NCBI GenBank assembly: GCA_017458185.1
Contig: JAFTFY010000003.1
Span: 1-64,000 of the forward strand
DNA length: 64,000 bases
Direction: 5' to 3'
Source of the DNA: Neisseriaceae bacterium
GTDB lineage: Bacteria; Pseudomonadota; Gammaproteobacteria; Burkholderiales; Neisseriaceae
In this document: piece by piece, positions 50,842 through 58,584 of the stretch
Layout: every line of letters begins with the position of its first letter
Numbering within the stretch: position 1 is the stretch's first letter
Position numbers and translations under genes: made by a program
The notes under the pieces: generated by a model
The model's database searches: none
What the model saw: the letters and a program-made list of their open reading frames with translations, nothing else
What the model was told of the DNA's origin: nothing

Positions 50842-52227
50842 TTATTCTTTATTTTCCGTTAAAATATCCTTACCGCCCAACGCCACATAACGGCTTAAAA
50901 AGTTTTTATATAAAGACAATTCATTATCCACTAATGATTGTTCGGCAGAACGGGTTTCGCTTTGTGCGTCCAACCATTTTTGCAAATCGTCCGCACCGTT
51001 ATCATAGCGAACTTTTCGCATTTTTTCTAAACGGCGAGCAGTTTCCAAATTTTGTTGTAATAATTTATGTTGTTGATTTAATTGATGATATTGTGATGAC
51101 GCATTTTCCACTTCCGATAATGCTGTATAAAGTGTGTTTTTATAGCCTACCAAATCCGATTGATATTTGACTTGCGAGACTTTTAAATTCAACACATTAT
51201 CAGGAAAATTCAAAAACGGCAAAGCCAAATTCAACGCCGCCGAACCCACAGGGTCAGCCACAATTTTCGACAACGCACTGCCGCCAGCGGACACGCCCAA
51301 ATTTAGCCCAAAAGACGGGAAAAAATCACGCACACGCATATCCACCGTTGCCATATCCGCCATCAGCCTTGCCCGAGCGGCACGAATATCGGGGCGATTG
51401 TCCAACACTTCGGCAGGCACTTCCACCCTTAATTCAGGTAATCTGAACGGTTGCGGCAAAGTTTTTGGCTCAACTATGTCGCTTTCGGGCATTTCGCCCA
51501 CCAACACCGCCAACGCATTTTTCACCTGATTGCGTTGATGACGCAAGTTTTCGATGGACATCTGTTGCTGCCGCAAACTTCTTTCGGCAGACAGCAAATC
51601 CATTTCAGCGGCTGCCCCTAATTTATATTTGGTGCGAACTAAATCGGTAACTTTTTGACTTGCCTGCAAATTTTGTTCGGACAAGGCAATTTTTTGGTTC
51701 AGGCTGCCTAATTCCCAGTACAATTCAGCCACTTGCGTGGTAATTGCCAACGCCACTTTTTGACGGTCTTCGGCAGTTGCCGTTGCCGTCCATTTACTTA
51801 TATCGCGTGCTTTTAACAACTTGCCAAACAAATCCAACTGCCACGAAATGCCCGCATTTGATGAATAACTTTTCGACACACTGCCGCCATGCTCCAAAGG
51901 CTTACTGGCACGAGCATTTGCAGATGCAGACAAAGACGGCAACATATCCGCCGTGGCTAAATCCAACTGCAACAGCGACTGTTGCAGGCTATATGCCGCT
52001 TGCAAAATGGAACTATTTTGTGCTAACGCTTTGTTCTCTAACGCATTTAATTGCGTATCGGCAAAGGCTTCCCACCACAGATTAGGTAAAGCCTGTGCCG
52101 TTTGATTGATTTGGGCATGTTGCCATTGATTCGGTGTGGGAATGGCTGCCATATCCTGCGGTGCATTCGGCACGGCGGCACATGCAGTAAGGGTTAAAGA
52201 AAGAATAATAACTGATTGTTTTAGCAT
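50842..52227 (-). CDS. Outer-membrane efflux lipoprotein, NodT/MtrE type
   Basis: The 461-residue protein is a TolC-like channel of the NodT lipoprotein family. The lipobox is LTAC (SLTLTACAAVP). Two homologous outer-membrane factor halves follow (SLQQSLLQLDLATADMLPSLSASANA...; DNRPDIRAARARLMADMATVDMRVRDFFPSFGLNLG...). It would join a resistance-nodulation-division pump; no pump or adaptor gene lies next to it here, unlike the mtrCDE operon. An in-frame DUS variant occurs near 51440. The gap 52228-52632 holds two inverted family I repeats. Confidence 0.9.
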   Translation of the reverse strand: MLKQSVIILSLTLTACAAVPNAPQDMAAIPTPNQWQHAQINQTAQALPNLWWEAFADTQLNALENKALAQNSSILQAAYSLQQSLLQLDLATADMLPSLSASANARASKPLEHGGSVSKSYSSNAGISWQLDLFGKLLKARDISKWTATATAEDRQKVALAITTQVAELYWELGSLNQKIALSEQNLQASQKVTDLVRTKYKLGAAAEMDLLSAERSLRQQQMSIENLRHQRNQVKNALAVLVGEMPESDIVEPKTLPQPFRLPELRVEVPAEVLDNRPDIRAARARLMADMATVDMRVRDFFPSFGLNLGVSAGGSALSKIVADPVGSAALNLALPFLNFPDNVLNLKVSQVKYQSDLVGYKNTLYTALSEVENASSQYHQLNQQHKLLQQNLETARRLEKMRKVRYDNGADDLQKWLDAQSETRSAEQSLVDNELSLYKNFLSRYVALGGKDILTENKE

Positions 52228-52333
52228 AATATTTTCCGTTTTTTAAGCGTAGTCGGCATAGGCGAAAAAATATATCTTATCAAAATTAAAATGAAATGAA
52301 GTTATCTTTTTCAGGCAGCCTAACAAAATTCCG

Positions 52334-52440
52334 TGTCATTGCGAGATTTGAACTTTCGTTCAAATCGTGGCAATCCAGTGAAAAATCGCAGATTTTTCAC
52401 CAACGCCACAAGGCGTTGTAACGACATTGCATGAAACCTT
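52334..52440 (+). repeat. Hairpin repeat family I, full copy
   Basis: TGTCATTGCGAG, then stem ATTTGAAC/GTTCAAAT (loop TTTC), CGTGGCAATCCA, stem GTGAAAAATC/GATTTTTCAC (loop GCA), stem CAACGCC/GGCGTTG, then TAACGACATTGCATGAAACC. A DUS variant lies on its left. Confidence 0.85.
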
Positions 52441-52473
52441 GTCTGTTGCCTAGATGGTAAAAGAAACAATGCG

Positions 52474-52560
52474 TTACAACGCCTTGCGGCGTTGGTTCAA
52501 ACCTATCGGTTTGAACTGGATTACCACGATTTAGGCTATGCCCAAATCTCGTAATGACAC
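52474..52560 (-). repeat. Hairpin repeat family I, full copy, inverted
   Basis: On the minus strand: TGTCATTaCGAG, stem GATTTGGGC/GCCTAAATC (one mismatch), CGTGGTAATCC, stem GTTCAAACC/GGTTTGAAC (loop GATA), stem CAACGCC/GGCGTTG (loop GCAA). It faces the copy at 52334. Confidence 0.8.
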
Positions 52561-52632
52561 AGAATTTTTTCAGGCAGCCTGAAAGGTTTTCTTTAATTGT
52601 TTTACGCCGCTCCTATCGGAGTTGAAACAAAA

Positions 52633-53175
52633 TCAATCGTCCGCACACACTGCTTGGGCGAAATCCCATAAATCATCAAAAACCTGTGTATTTTCAGGCA
52701 AGTTGCCTTGTTCCAAAGTTTTTTTACCTTTACCTGTTAAGACCAACACAGGTTTGCCGCCTAATGTGGCGATTGCTTGCAAATCACGCAGGCTATCGCC
52801 CACAAGATACACATCGCAGGCAGGCGTGTTAAAGCGTTGTAAAATATCTTCAATCATACCTGTATTGGGCTTGCGACAGTGGCAGTTATCATCGGGCGTA
52901 TGCGGACAAAACCACACGCCCGCAATATTGCCGCCTGCTTGTCCCACCACACGATACATTTTGGCATGCATTTGGTGCAACGCCGCAATATCAAACAAAC
53001 CCCGCCCCAAGCCTGACTGATTGCTGGCAACCGCAATCGCATAACCCGCCTGATTCAAAAACGCAATCGCGTCCGCACTTTTGGGCAAAGGTATCCACTC
53101 TTCGGCAGATTTCACAAAATCATCACGGTCTTTGTTAATCACGCCATCTCGGTCAAGAATAATCAGTTTGGTCAT
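52633..53175 (-). CDS. gmhB: D-glycero-beta-D-manno-heptose-1,7-bisphosphate 7-phosphatase
   Basis: The 180-residue HAD phosphatase has motif I LDRDGVIN, ASNQSGLGRG (motif II), the zinc loop CPHTPDDNCHCRKP and LVGDSLRDLQAI (motif IV). It removes the 7-phosphate during ADP-heptose synthesis, which supplies WaaC. Histidinol-phosphatase is a close relative, but the NQSGLGRG and zinc-loop context favour GmhB. Confidence 0.93.
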   Translation of the reverse strand: MTKLIILDRDGVINKDRDDFVKSAEEWIPLPKSADAIAFLNQAGYAIAVASNQSGLGRGLFDIAALHQMHAKMYRVVGQAGGNIAGVWFCPHTPDDNCHCRKPNTGMIEDILQRFNTPACDVYLVGDSLRDLQAIATLGGKPVLVLTGKGKKTLEQGNLPENTQVFDDLWDFAQAVCADD

Positions 53176-53200
53176 TATATTTCCTTGATATTATGAAATT

Positions 53201-53364
53201 TTCAGGCTACCTGAAAATATTTAATCTACTGTAATCATTTTATTTTTTATTGCCACACGGATTCGGAATGGCTAACGCCATTCCTATTATTTTAAAGATT
53301 TTCCGTTAGGAAAATCGAATCCGTGTGGCATTTAAAAAGTTTATCCATTCAGGCTGCCTGAAAG
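53201..53364. repeat. Hairpin repeat family II (three-way junction), copy 1
   Basis: A 15-bp outer stem (53251-53265 with 53316-53330, TGCCACACGGATTCG) encloses two hairpins. Hairpin A has stem GAATGGC/GCCATTC and loop TAAC (53273-53276); hairpin B has stem GATTTTCC/GGAAAATC and loop GTTA (53305-53308). The loops TAAC and GTTA are complementary. Flanks (ACTGTAATCATT, CATTTAAAAA, TATCCATT) and a DUS on each side match copy 2 at 60699. Confidence 0.85.
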
Positions 53365-53448
53365 TAACAATTATCTTCGATTTTTTCGATTTTAGAAACA
53401 AAATTTTCGCTTTTTTCGCAAGTGTTTTCGTTTGATGATATTAAAGAA

Positions 53449-53504
53449 TGTATCATTGACGCATTTAAATTACTCTCACTTAACTGATTGATAAATGATA
53501 CAAT
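53449..53504 (+). promoter_or_regulatory. Candidate extended -10 promoter with inverted-repeat operator
   Basis: An extended -10 box TGATACAAT (53496-53504) lies 44 bp before the DUF6119 gene; no good -35 is seen. The right arm of an inverted repeat (AATGATACA, 53494-53502) overlaps it; the left arm TGTATCATT is at 53449-53457. TTTTCG-type motifs recur with about 10-bp spacing (near 53378, 53387, 53408, 53418, 53429). Operator role is inferred. Confidence 0.45.
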
Positions 53505-53547
53505 ATAGGAAGAGATAATTCCATATACAATAGCGAAAGGTTAGATA

Positions 53548-55152
53548 ATGAAAACGAAATTGACGATATATCTTATAAACTCCGAATATCAGAATGAAGC
53601 AGATATGCTTGATAGTGAAAAGTCAGTACAGCAACAGACGATTGTGGGCGTTGGTAACTTATACTATCTTCATTCTAATATTTCAGAACCCAGTTGGCTC
53701 GATTCTTTTTTTGGGAATACTATTGATAAAAAACCATTTCATAATGCTACTTCAAAAGCGGTTATGTTAATTCCTGTACAGGTTGAAAATAACAAACGCT
53801 ATTTTGCCATTACTTTTGGATATGGTGCATCACTTCTGAACAAGAGTGCAATCGAAGAGCGATTTGGATTAAAAACTGTTCTTAATTCTGTTCCTGCTAA
53901 CTCTATTCGTCGTATTGCAATGACCGAAGTGGCAGGAAATGCTCGCAAATCTAACGAACAAATGCCGAAACAATCAACAATTTCTGATTTTACATTAGAT
54001 ATTGAACGAGATTTACTCAATGGGATTACTGCGAGTAGTGATAAAAACTCTATTTTCTCTGGAACAATAATAACAGGCTCTGATTATCTTAATGTATCTT
54101 CAAATAGTGATGTTAATCATATCCGTGATTTTTTGTTAAGTATTTATAAAGTATATTCCAAAGAGACCTATAAAGACAATTTTTCTTGGATTGACCATAT
54201 TGCTCCTGTGAAAGATAAGACCTTGAAAGACAAACTTGATTCTAAATTGATTGAGATTATCAACGCCAAAGCAGAAACTATTTGGATGGCTGTTCCCAGT
54301 GTTATAGAATGGGAAAATGTTAAAGGTTTTAAATATCAAGGGGATAGAAAGAATATATACACTGATATTCTTATTGAGAAAGTACTGGATTCTTTTAAAG
54401 AACCACTTACGCATACAGAACAACTTCGTAGTAAAAAGATAAGTGTGATTAGTAATCGCACTGATAAAGAGATAGAAAATTGGACTGCCTACAAGTGTCT
54501 TTATGGGGAGATAGAATTAGACGACTCACAGTATTGTATTAACAGCGGTGAGTGGTATAAGGTAGAAGCAAATTATGTTGATAAAATCAACAATGACTAC
54601 TCTACAACAAGAGTGAGTGATATTCCGTTTCCATACTTTCAAGTCGGTGAAGACAAGAACGAGAGCGACTACAATAAGCGTTTGGCGAATAGCAATACAA
54701 CAGAATTCATTCTTATGGATAGAGAAATTATAAAGCATGGCGGAGCAAATAGTGGCTTTGAGCTGTGTGATGTATTCAGTCGCAATGGAAAATTTATTCA
54801 TGTAAAGCAATATTCAGGTTCTGCTACTTTAAGTCATCTTTTCAATCAAGGGCTTACAACTGCGGAGTTAGTCAAATCAGATAAAGATTTTGTCGCAAAA
54901 GCAAATAATCAAATTGCAAAACAATGTACTGGAAAACAAGATTTTACACTAACCCAAAATCATCCACAGGTTGTTGTATTTGCAATTATTTCTAATAAAA
55001 ACGATAAAATTCCTAATATTCCATTTTTCAGCAAGATTACCTTTTGTAATATCAAAAAGCGTCTTGAAATGATGGGTATAAATGTAGAAATAAGTTCAAT
55101 TACTAAACAATCTGAAAAGGGAACAGATTCAGGAGATAATAAGCGTATTTGA
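53548..55152 (+). CDS. DUF6119/TIGR04141 sporadically distributed protein
   Basis: The 534-residue soluble protein matches the pattern of the TIGR04141 (DUF6119) family: KLTIYLINSEY at the start, KAVMLIPVQVENNKRYFAITFGYG, NSIRRIAMTEVAGNARKSNEQMPKQS, and later ILMDREIIKHGGANSGFELCDVFSRNGKFIHVKQYSGSATLSHLFNQG, then a final region naming free coil. Family members occur patchily and often near restriction or defence genes; their activity is not established. It is AT-rich, isolated, preceded by an apparent operator and followed by a strong terminator, as expected of a mobile cargo gene. AAAGG precedes the ATG. Confidence 0.82.
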   Translation: MKTKLTIYLINSEYQNEADMLDSEKSVQQQTIVGVGNLYYLHSNISEPSWLDSFFGNTIDKKPFHNATSKAVMLIPVQVENNKRYFAITFGYGASLLNKSAIEERFGLKTVLNSVPANSIRRIAMTEVAGNARKSNEQMPKQSTISDFTLDIERDLLNGITASSDKNSIFSGTIITGSDYLNVSSNSDVNHIRDFLLSIYKVYSKETYKDNFSWIDHIAPVKDKTLKDKLDSKLIEIINAKAETIWMAVPSVIEWENVKGFKYQGDRKNIYTDILIEKVLDSFKEPLTHTEQLRSKKISVISNRTDKEIENWTAYKCLYGEIELDDSQYCINSGEWYKVEANYVDKINNDYSTTRVSDIPFPYFQVGEDKNESDYNKRLANSNTTEFILMDREIIKHGGANSGFELCDVFSRNGKFIHVKQYSGSATLSHLFNQGLTTAELVKSDKDFVAKANNQIAKQCTGKQDFTLTQNHPQVVVFAIISNKNDKIPNIPFFSKITFCNIKKRLEMMGINVEISSITKQSEKGTDSGDNKRI

Positions 55153-55157
55153 AACAG

Positions 55158-55190
55158 TTTCAGGCAGCCTGAAAGTCAGGCTGCCTGAAA
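55158..55190. terminator. Bidirectional DUS-pair terminator
   Basis: Two inverted DUS copies (55158-55172 and 55176-55190) form a perfect stem of about 14-15 bp with a 3-nt loop. It separates the converging DUF6119 gene and lipoprotein gene. T runs are short, so it acts mainly by stem strength. Confidence 0.75.
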
Positions 55191-55199
55191 AATAGCGTG

Positions 55200-55565
55200 C
55201 TATTTCTTCTGACACGCCACAAATTGCACCACGCCATTCACAGGGTAAGTCATTTCTGCCGCCGCCCCTTTATTAACCCACTGAATTTGGCGGGCGTTAT
55301 TTGCAAAGGTTTCGTTTGCCTGCTTGTCTAATCGCGTCAGCGTAACCGTGTCGGCGGTTACATTGCCGTTTTGAATTTGCGACATTGTCAGCGTGGCGGT
55401 TTTTTTGCTGTTATTTTCATACGCAAACGCCACGCGTTGATTGCCACACTGATACCACGCTTGCGGTGTCATAACCGTGTCGGTTTTGGGGCTTGGCGTG
55501 TCGTCTGTGGCACAAGCGGTTAAAATTAAAGTTGCCACAATCGGCAGTAACAGTTTGTTTTTCAT
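55200..55565 (-). CDS. MliC-like lysozyme-inhibitor lipoprotein
   Basis: The 121-residue lipoprotein has the lipobox LTAC (LILTACATDD). The mature domain starts WYQCGNQRVAFAYEN and contains TLTRLDKQANETFANNARQIQWVNKGAAAEMTY, ending FVACQKK. The two cysteines, the YxCxxxxVxFxY start and the central W-N-K-G stretch match MliC/PliC inhibitors of C-type lysozyme. It would protect the cell wall from host lysozyme in the mouth or upper airway. Compare the other inhibitor-like lipoprotein at 16098. Confidence 0.78.
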   Translation of the reverse strand: MKNKLLLPIVATLILTACATDDTPSPKTDTVMTPQAWYQCGNQRVAFAYENNSKKTATLTMSQIQNGNVTADTVTLTRLDKQANETFANNARQIQWVNKGAAAEMTYPVNGVVQFVACQKK

Positions 55566-55681
55566 TGCATTTTCCTTATAAAAAAATAATCGTTTTAAGT
55601 AAGTGTTTTCACTGTTTTTTTATTTTCAGGCTGCCTGAAAGGTTTTCTTTAATCGTTTTATTCCGCCCTGTCGGGCGGTTT

Positions 55682-55772
55682 GGTGGGTTGGAAACCCACC
55701 CTACGGCGTTACCTTTTAGCCGTAGGCGTTGCGTTAATCATTTCTGTCGTTACGGTGGGTCGAAGACCCACC
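55682..55772. repeat. Hairpin repeat family III, two copies
   Basis: Copy 1 (55682-55700) is GGTGGGTT-GGA-AACCCACC and copy 2 (55754-55772) is GGTGGGTC-GAA-GACCCACC, each followed by CTAC. The GGTGGG/CCCACC frame is constant while the inner pairs change together. Further copies are at 58407-58428, 58566-58585 and 62602-62621. Confidence 0.75.
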
Positions 55773-55783
55773 CTACAAAGCCG

Positions 55784-57802
55784 TTATTCTACCAAACCCA
55801 AATGTTTCAGTAATGCGTCTGGTTTGGGGTCGCGTCCCCTAAATGCTCGGAAGTTGTCTAATGCACTACGGGAGCCGCCTTGCGACAGAATTTCTTGCCA
55901 AAATCTCTGCCCTGTTTTTTGGCGATTATTTTCTTCCACAAACGCCGCATACACATCAGCCGACAACACTTCTGCCCAAATATAACTGTAATAGCCTGCC
56001 GCATAGCCGCCTGCAAAAATATGCGAAAAACTTTGAGCAAAGCGGTTTTCAGGAATCATCGGCACAACGGCGACTTCTTTGCGAACTTCATCTAACACGC
56101 CTTGCCAGTTGATAGGTTGCGTTTTTTCCTTATAAATCAACAAATCAAATAAGGCAAACTCCATTTGTCGCACCACAAATAAACCTGTTTGAAAGTTTTT
56201 CGCCGCTTTGATTTTGGCAAACAGGCTTTCAGGCAGCCTATCCTGCGTTTGTTTGTGGCAACTCATATTGGCGAGTACATCGTATTCCCACGCAAAATTT
56301 TCCATAAACTGACTGGGCAATTCCACTGCGTCCCACTCCACGCCTTCAATGCCAGACACGCCTGATACGCCGATTTGTGTTAGCAAATGGTGCAGCGAAT
56401 GACCGCATTCGTGAAACAGCGTTAAAATTTCATCGTGCGATAATCTCGCTTCGCCGTCCGTTTCAGGCGGTGCAAAATTGCATACAATATACGCTTGCGG
56501 CAGTTGCAGGCTACCTGAAACTTTTTGACGGCGAGAGCAATAATCGTTCATCCACGCGCCGCCTTTTTTGCCACTTCGGGCATATAAATCCAAATACACA
56601 CCGCCGATTTTTTCGTCATTTTTCATCAAAGGAAAATAGCGTACGGTAGAATGCCACACAGGGCGATTTTCTTCTACAAAATCAACGCCATATAACTCGT
56701 TAATCAGTTGAAATAAACCCTGCAAAACTTTGGACAAGGGAAAATATTGCCGCACTTCTTCTTCCGAAAACGAATATTTTTCTTGGCGTAATTTTTCCGA
56801 AAAATACGCCATATCCCACGCTTGTAATTCATCAACGCCGTGTTGTTTGGCAAAGGCTTTTAACTCGTCCAAATCACGCAGGGCAAACGGTTTGGCACGA
56901 TTTGCCATATCACGCAAAAAGGCAATCACATTATCAGGCGTATCCGCCATTTTGGTTTCCAACGACAAGGCGGCATAATTATCAAAGCCCAAAAGTTGTG
57001 CTTCTGATGCGGCAATTTGCAAAATTTCATCAATCAAAGGAGCGTTGTTGCGTTTGGCATCGTCCAACTCGCTGGCACGCACAGCATACGCACGATAAAT
57101 TTGCTCACGCAAGGCACGATTGTCGGCAAACTGCATAATCGCCAAATAATGCGGTGCTTTCAAACCCACACAATAGCCCGTTTTGCCTTGTTCTTGGGCG
57201 AAATCAGCCAACATCGCCAAAGCATTTTCAGGCAGCCCTTGTAATGCTTGTTTATCATTGATATGTAAAGAAAAAGCGTCTGTTGCGTCCAACACATTTT
57301 GCGAAAAAGTGGCGGACAATTCTGCCCCTTTTTGTTGCAGCGTGGCAAACTCTATTTGTTTGTCAGGCGGCAATTCCACGCCCGACAAAACAAAATCACG
57401 CAAGTCATTGTTTAATTTCTTCTTTTTGGCATAATCCAGCGTTTCATATTCGGAAGACGCACGCAAGGATTTATAGCGTTGATACAACGCTAAATCCTGC
57501 GAAATTTCCGTAAAAAACATCGTAACTTCGGGAATTAAAGCGTTATAAGCGTCCCGCCACTCGGGCGTGTCGGCAACGCTGTTAATGTGCGACACCACGC
57601 CCCAAATGCGTCCTGCTTTTTCCCCCAAATCCGCCAATGCTTCCACAGTGTTGTCCCAAGAAACTTCGTCTTGTGCTTTGATTTTATTCAACATTTCTTT
57701 CGCGTCCGCCATTGCGGTTTGCATGGCAGGCGTAATATGTTCTGCTTTGAATTGGTCAAATGACGGTGTATCGGTTAAATTTAATAATGGGTTCATTGCC
57801 AT
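55784..57802 (-). CDS. prlC: Oligopeptidase A (M3 family)
   Basis: The 672-residue cytoplasmic zinc peptidase has HEXXH as FHECGHSLHHLL (residue ~465) with the family sequence GVSGIEGVEWDAVELPSQFMENFAWEYDVL after it, and GGYAAGYYSYIWAEVLSADVYAAF near the C-terminus. It degrades short peptides, including cleaved signal peptides. Length is normal for PrlC/OpdA. Two ATGs are possible (57802 and 57796); the first is listed. A family III repeat pair lies downstream. Confidence 0.94.
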   Translation of the reverse strand: MAMNPLLNLTDTPSFDQFKAEHITPAMQTAMADAKEMLNKIKAQDEVSWDNTVEALADLGEKAGRIWGVVSHINSVADTPEWRDAYNALIPEVTMFFTEISQDLALYQRYKSLRASSEYETLDYAKKKKLNNDLRDFVLSGVELPPDKQIEFATLQQKGAELSATFSQNVLDATDAFSLHINDKQALQGLPENALAMLADFAQEQGKTGYCVGLKAPHYLAIMQFADNRALREQIYRAYAVRASELDDAKRNNAPLIDEILQIAASEAQLLGFDNYAALSLETKMADTPDNVIAFLRDMANRAKPFALRDLDELKAFAKQHGVDELQAWDMAYFSEKLRQEKYSFSEEEVRQYFPLSKVLQGLFQLINELYGVDFVEENRPVWHSTVRYFPLMKNDEKIGGVYLDLYARSGKKGGAWMNDYCSRRQKVSGSLQLPQAYIVCNFAPPETDGEARLSHDEILTLFHECGHSLHHLLTQIGVSGVSGIEGVEWDAVELPSQFMENFAWEYDVLANMSCHKQTQDRLPESLFAKIKAAKNFQTGLFVVRQMEFALFDLLIYKEKTQPINWQGVLDEVRKEVAVVPMIPENRFAQSFSHIFAGGYAAGYYSYIWAEVLSADVYAAFVEENNRQKTGQRFWQEILSQGGSRSALDNFRAFRGRDPKPDALLKHLGLVE

Positions 57803-57868
57803 ATCTCTTGATTGAAAATGTGAAATTCTAACAAAAAAAAAGCTGAAAATCGGCTTTTGATTGCGTTT

Positions 57869-58348
57869 TTAGACGCACTCAATTTTTTCTACACCTGTTA
57901 AATCCAAGTTGTGTAGAATTTCTGTAACCTTTTGATTATTCAAATAATAATCAGGCAAAATTTCTGCCAAAGGCACTATGACAAAGGCGCGTTCAATCGC
58001 CCTTGGGTGGGGCAAAATCAGTTTGGGGTCGGTGTTGGTTTGATTGCCATAGTCGATTAAGTCCAAATCCAGCGTACGCGGAGCGTTGGGGAATGGTCTG
58101 ACTCTACCGCAATGATTTTCTATGTTTTGTAATTGCAATAATAAATCGTATTTGTCTAAATGGGTGTCAATCGCTATGACGGCGTTAATAAAATCAGGCT
58201 GGTCTAAATAACCCACAGGTTTGGTGCGATACAACGAAGACACGGCAAGTACACGGCTTTCAGGCAGCCTGAATAAGTGTTCGCTGGCTTGTTGAATGTT
58301 GTGAATTGGGTTGATATTGCTACCCAAAGCGATAATAGCGGTGGTCAT
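57869..58348 (-). CDS. folK: 2-amino-4-hydroxy-6-hydroxymethyldihydropteridine pyrophosphokinase
   Basis: The 159-residue folate-pathway enzyme has IIALGSNINP at the start, SSLYRTKPVG, QPDFINAVIAI, and the ATP/Mg site RPFPNAPRTLDLDLIDYG followed by LPHPRAIERAFVIVPLAEI. It transfers pyrophosphate from ATP to 6-hydroxymethyl-dihydropterin. A DUS near the start is translated as FRLPES. It is next to pcnB, as in other Neisseriaceae, but separated by a repeat-rich gap (58349-58584). Confidence 0.94.
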   Translation of the reverse strand: MTTAIIALGSNINPIHNIQQASEHLFRLPESRVLAVSSLYRTKPVGYLDQPDFINAVIAIDTHLDKYDLLLQLQNIENHCGRVRPFPNAPRTLDLDLIDYGNQTNTDPKLILPHPRAIERAFVIVPLAEILPDYYLNNQKVTEILHNLDLTGVEKIECV

Positions 58349-58361
58349 TGGTTTTCTCTTT

Positions 58362-58574
58362 TATATCAAAAGCTTTCAGGCAGCCTGAAATTGTTTTATG
58401 CGTTATGGTGGGCAACAAGTTGCCCACCCTACGGCTTTGCTAATGCGTTGGCACGCCTTGTCGTATTATTTATGCTGTCTGTGGCGTGCCGCCTGTTATT
58501 GTTTTGAAGTTTAACGACTATATATCAAAAGCTTTCAGGCAGCCTGAAATTGTTTTATGCGTTATGGTGGGCAA
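58362..58574. repeat. 54-bp exact direct repeat flanking a truncated MITE
   Basis: Positions 58362-58415 and 58521-58574 are identical and each contains a DUS and the left arm of a family III hairpin. Between them lies the MITE fragment at 58440-58522. The completed family III hairpins differ: GGTGGGCAAC-AA-GTTGCCCACC at 58407 and GGTGGGCA-AGAA-TGCCCACC at 58566. Confidence 0.85.
58440..58522 (-). mobile_element. Truncated MITE, subfamily A
   Basis: On the minus strand it begins TATAGTCGTTAAACTTCAAAA, continues CAATAACAGGCGGC as in the copy at 6057, and stops at GCATTAG, losing about the last 23 bp including the right inverted end. Confidence 0.75.
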
Positions 58575-58584
58575 GAATGCCCAC

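Noticed and set aside
52622..53020. 132-codon plus-strand frame opposite gmhB
   Set aside because: Antisense to a well-conserved gene with clear HAD motifs.
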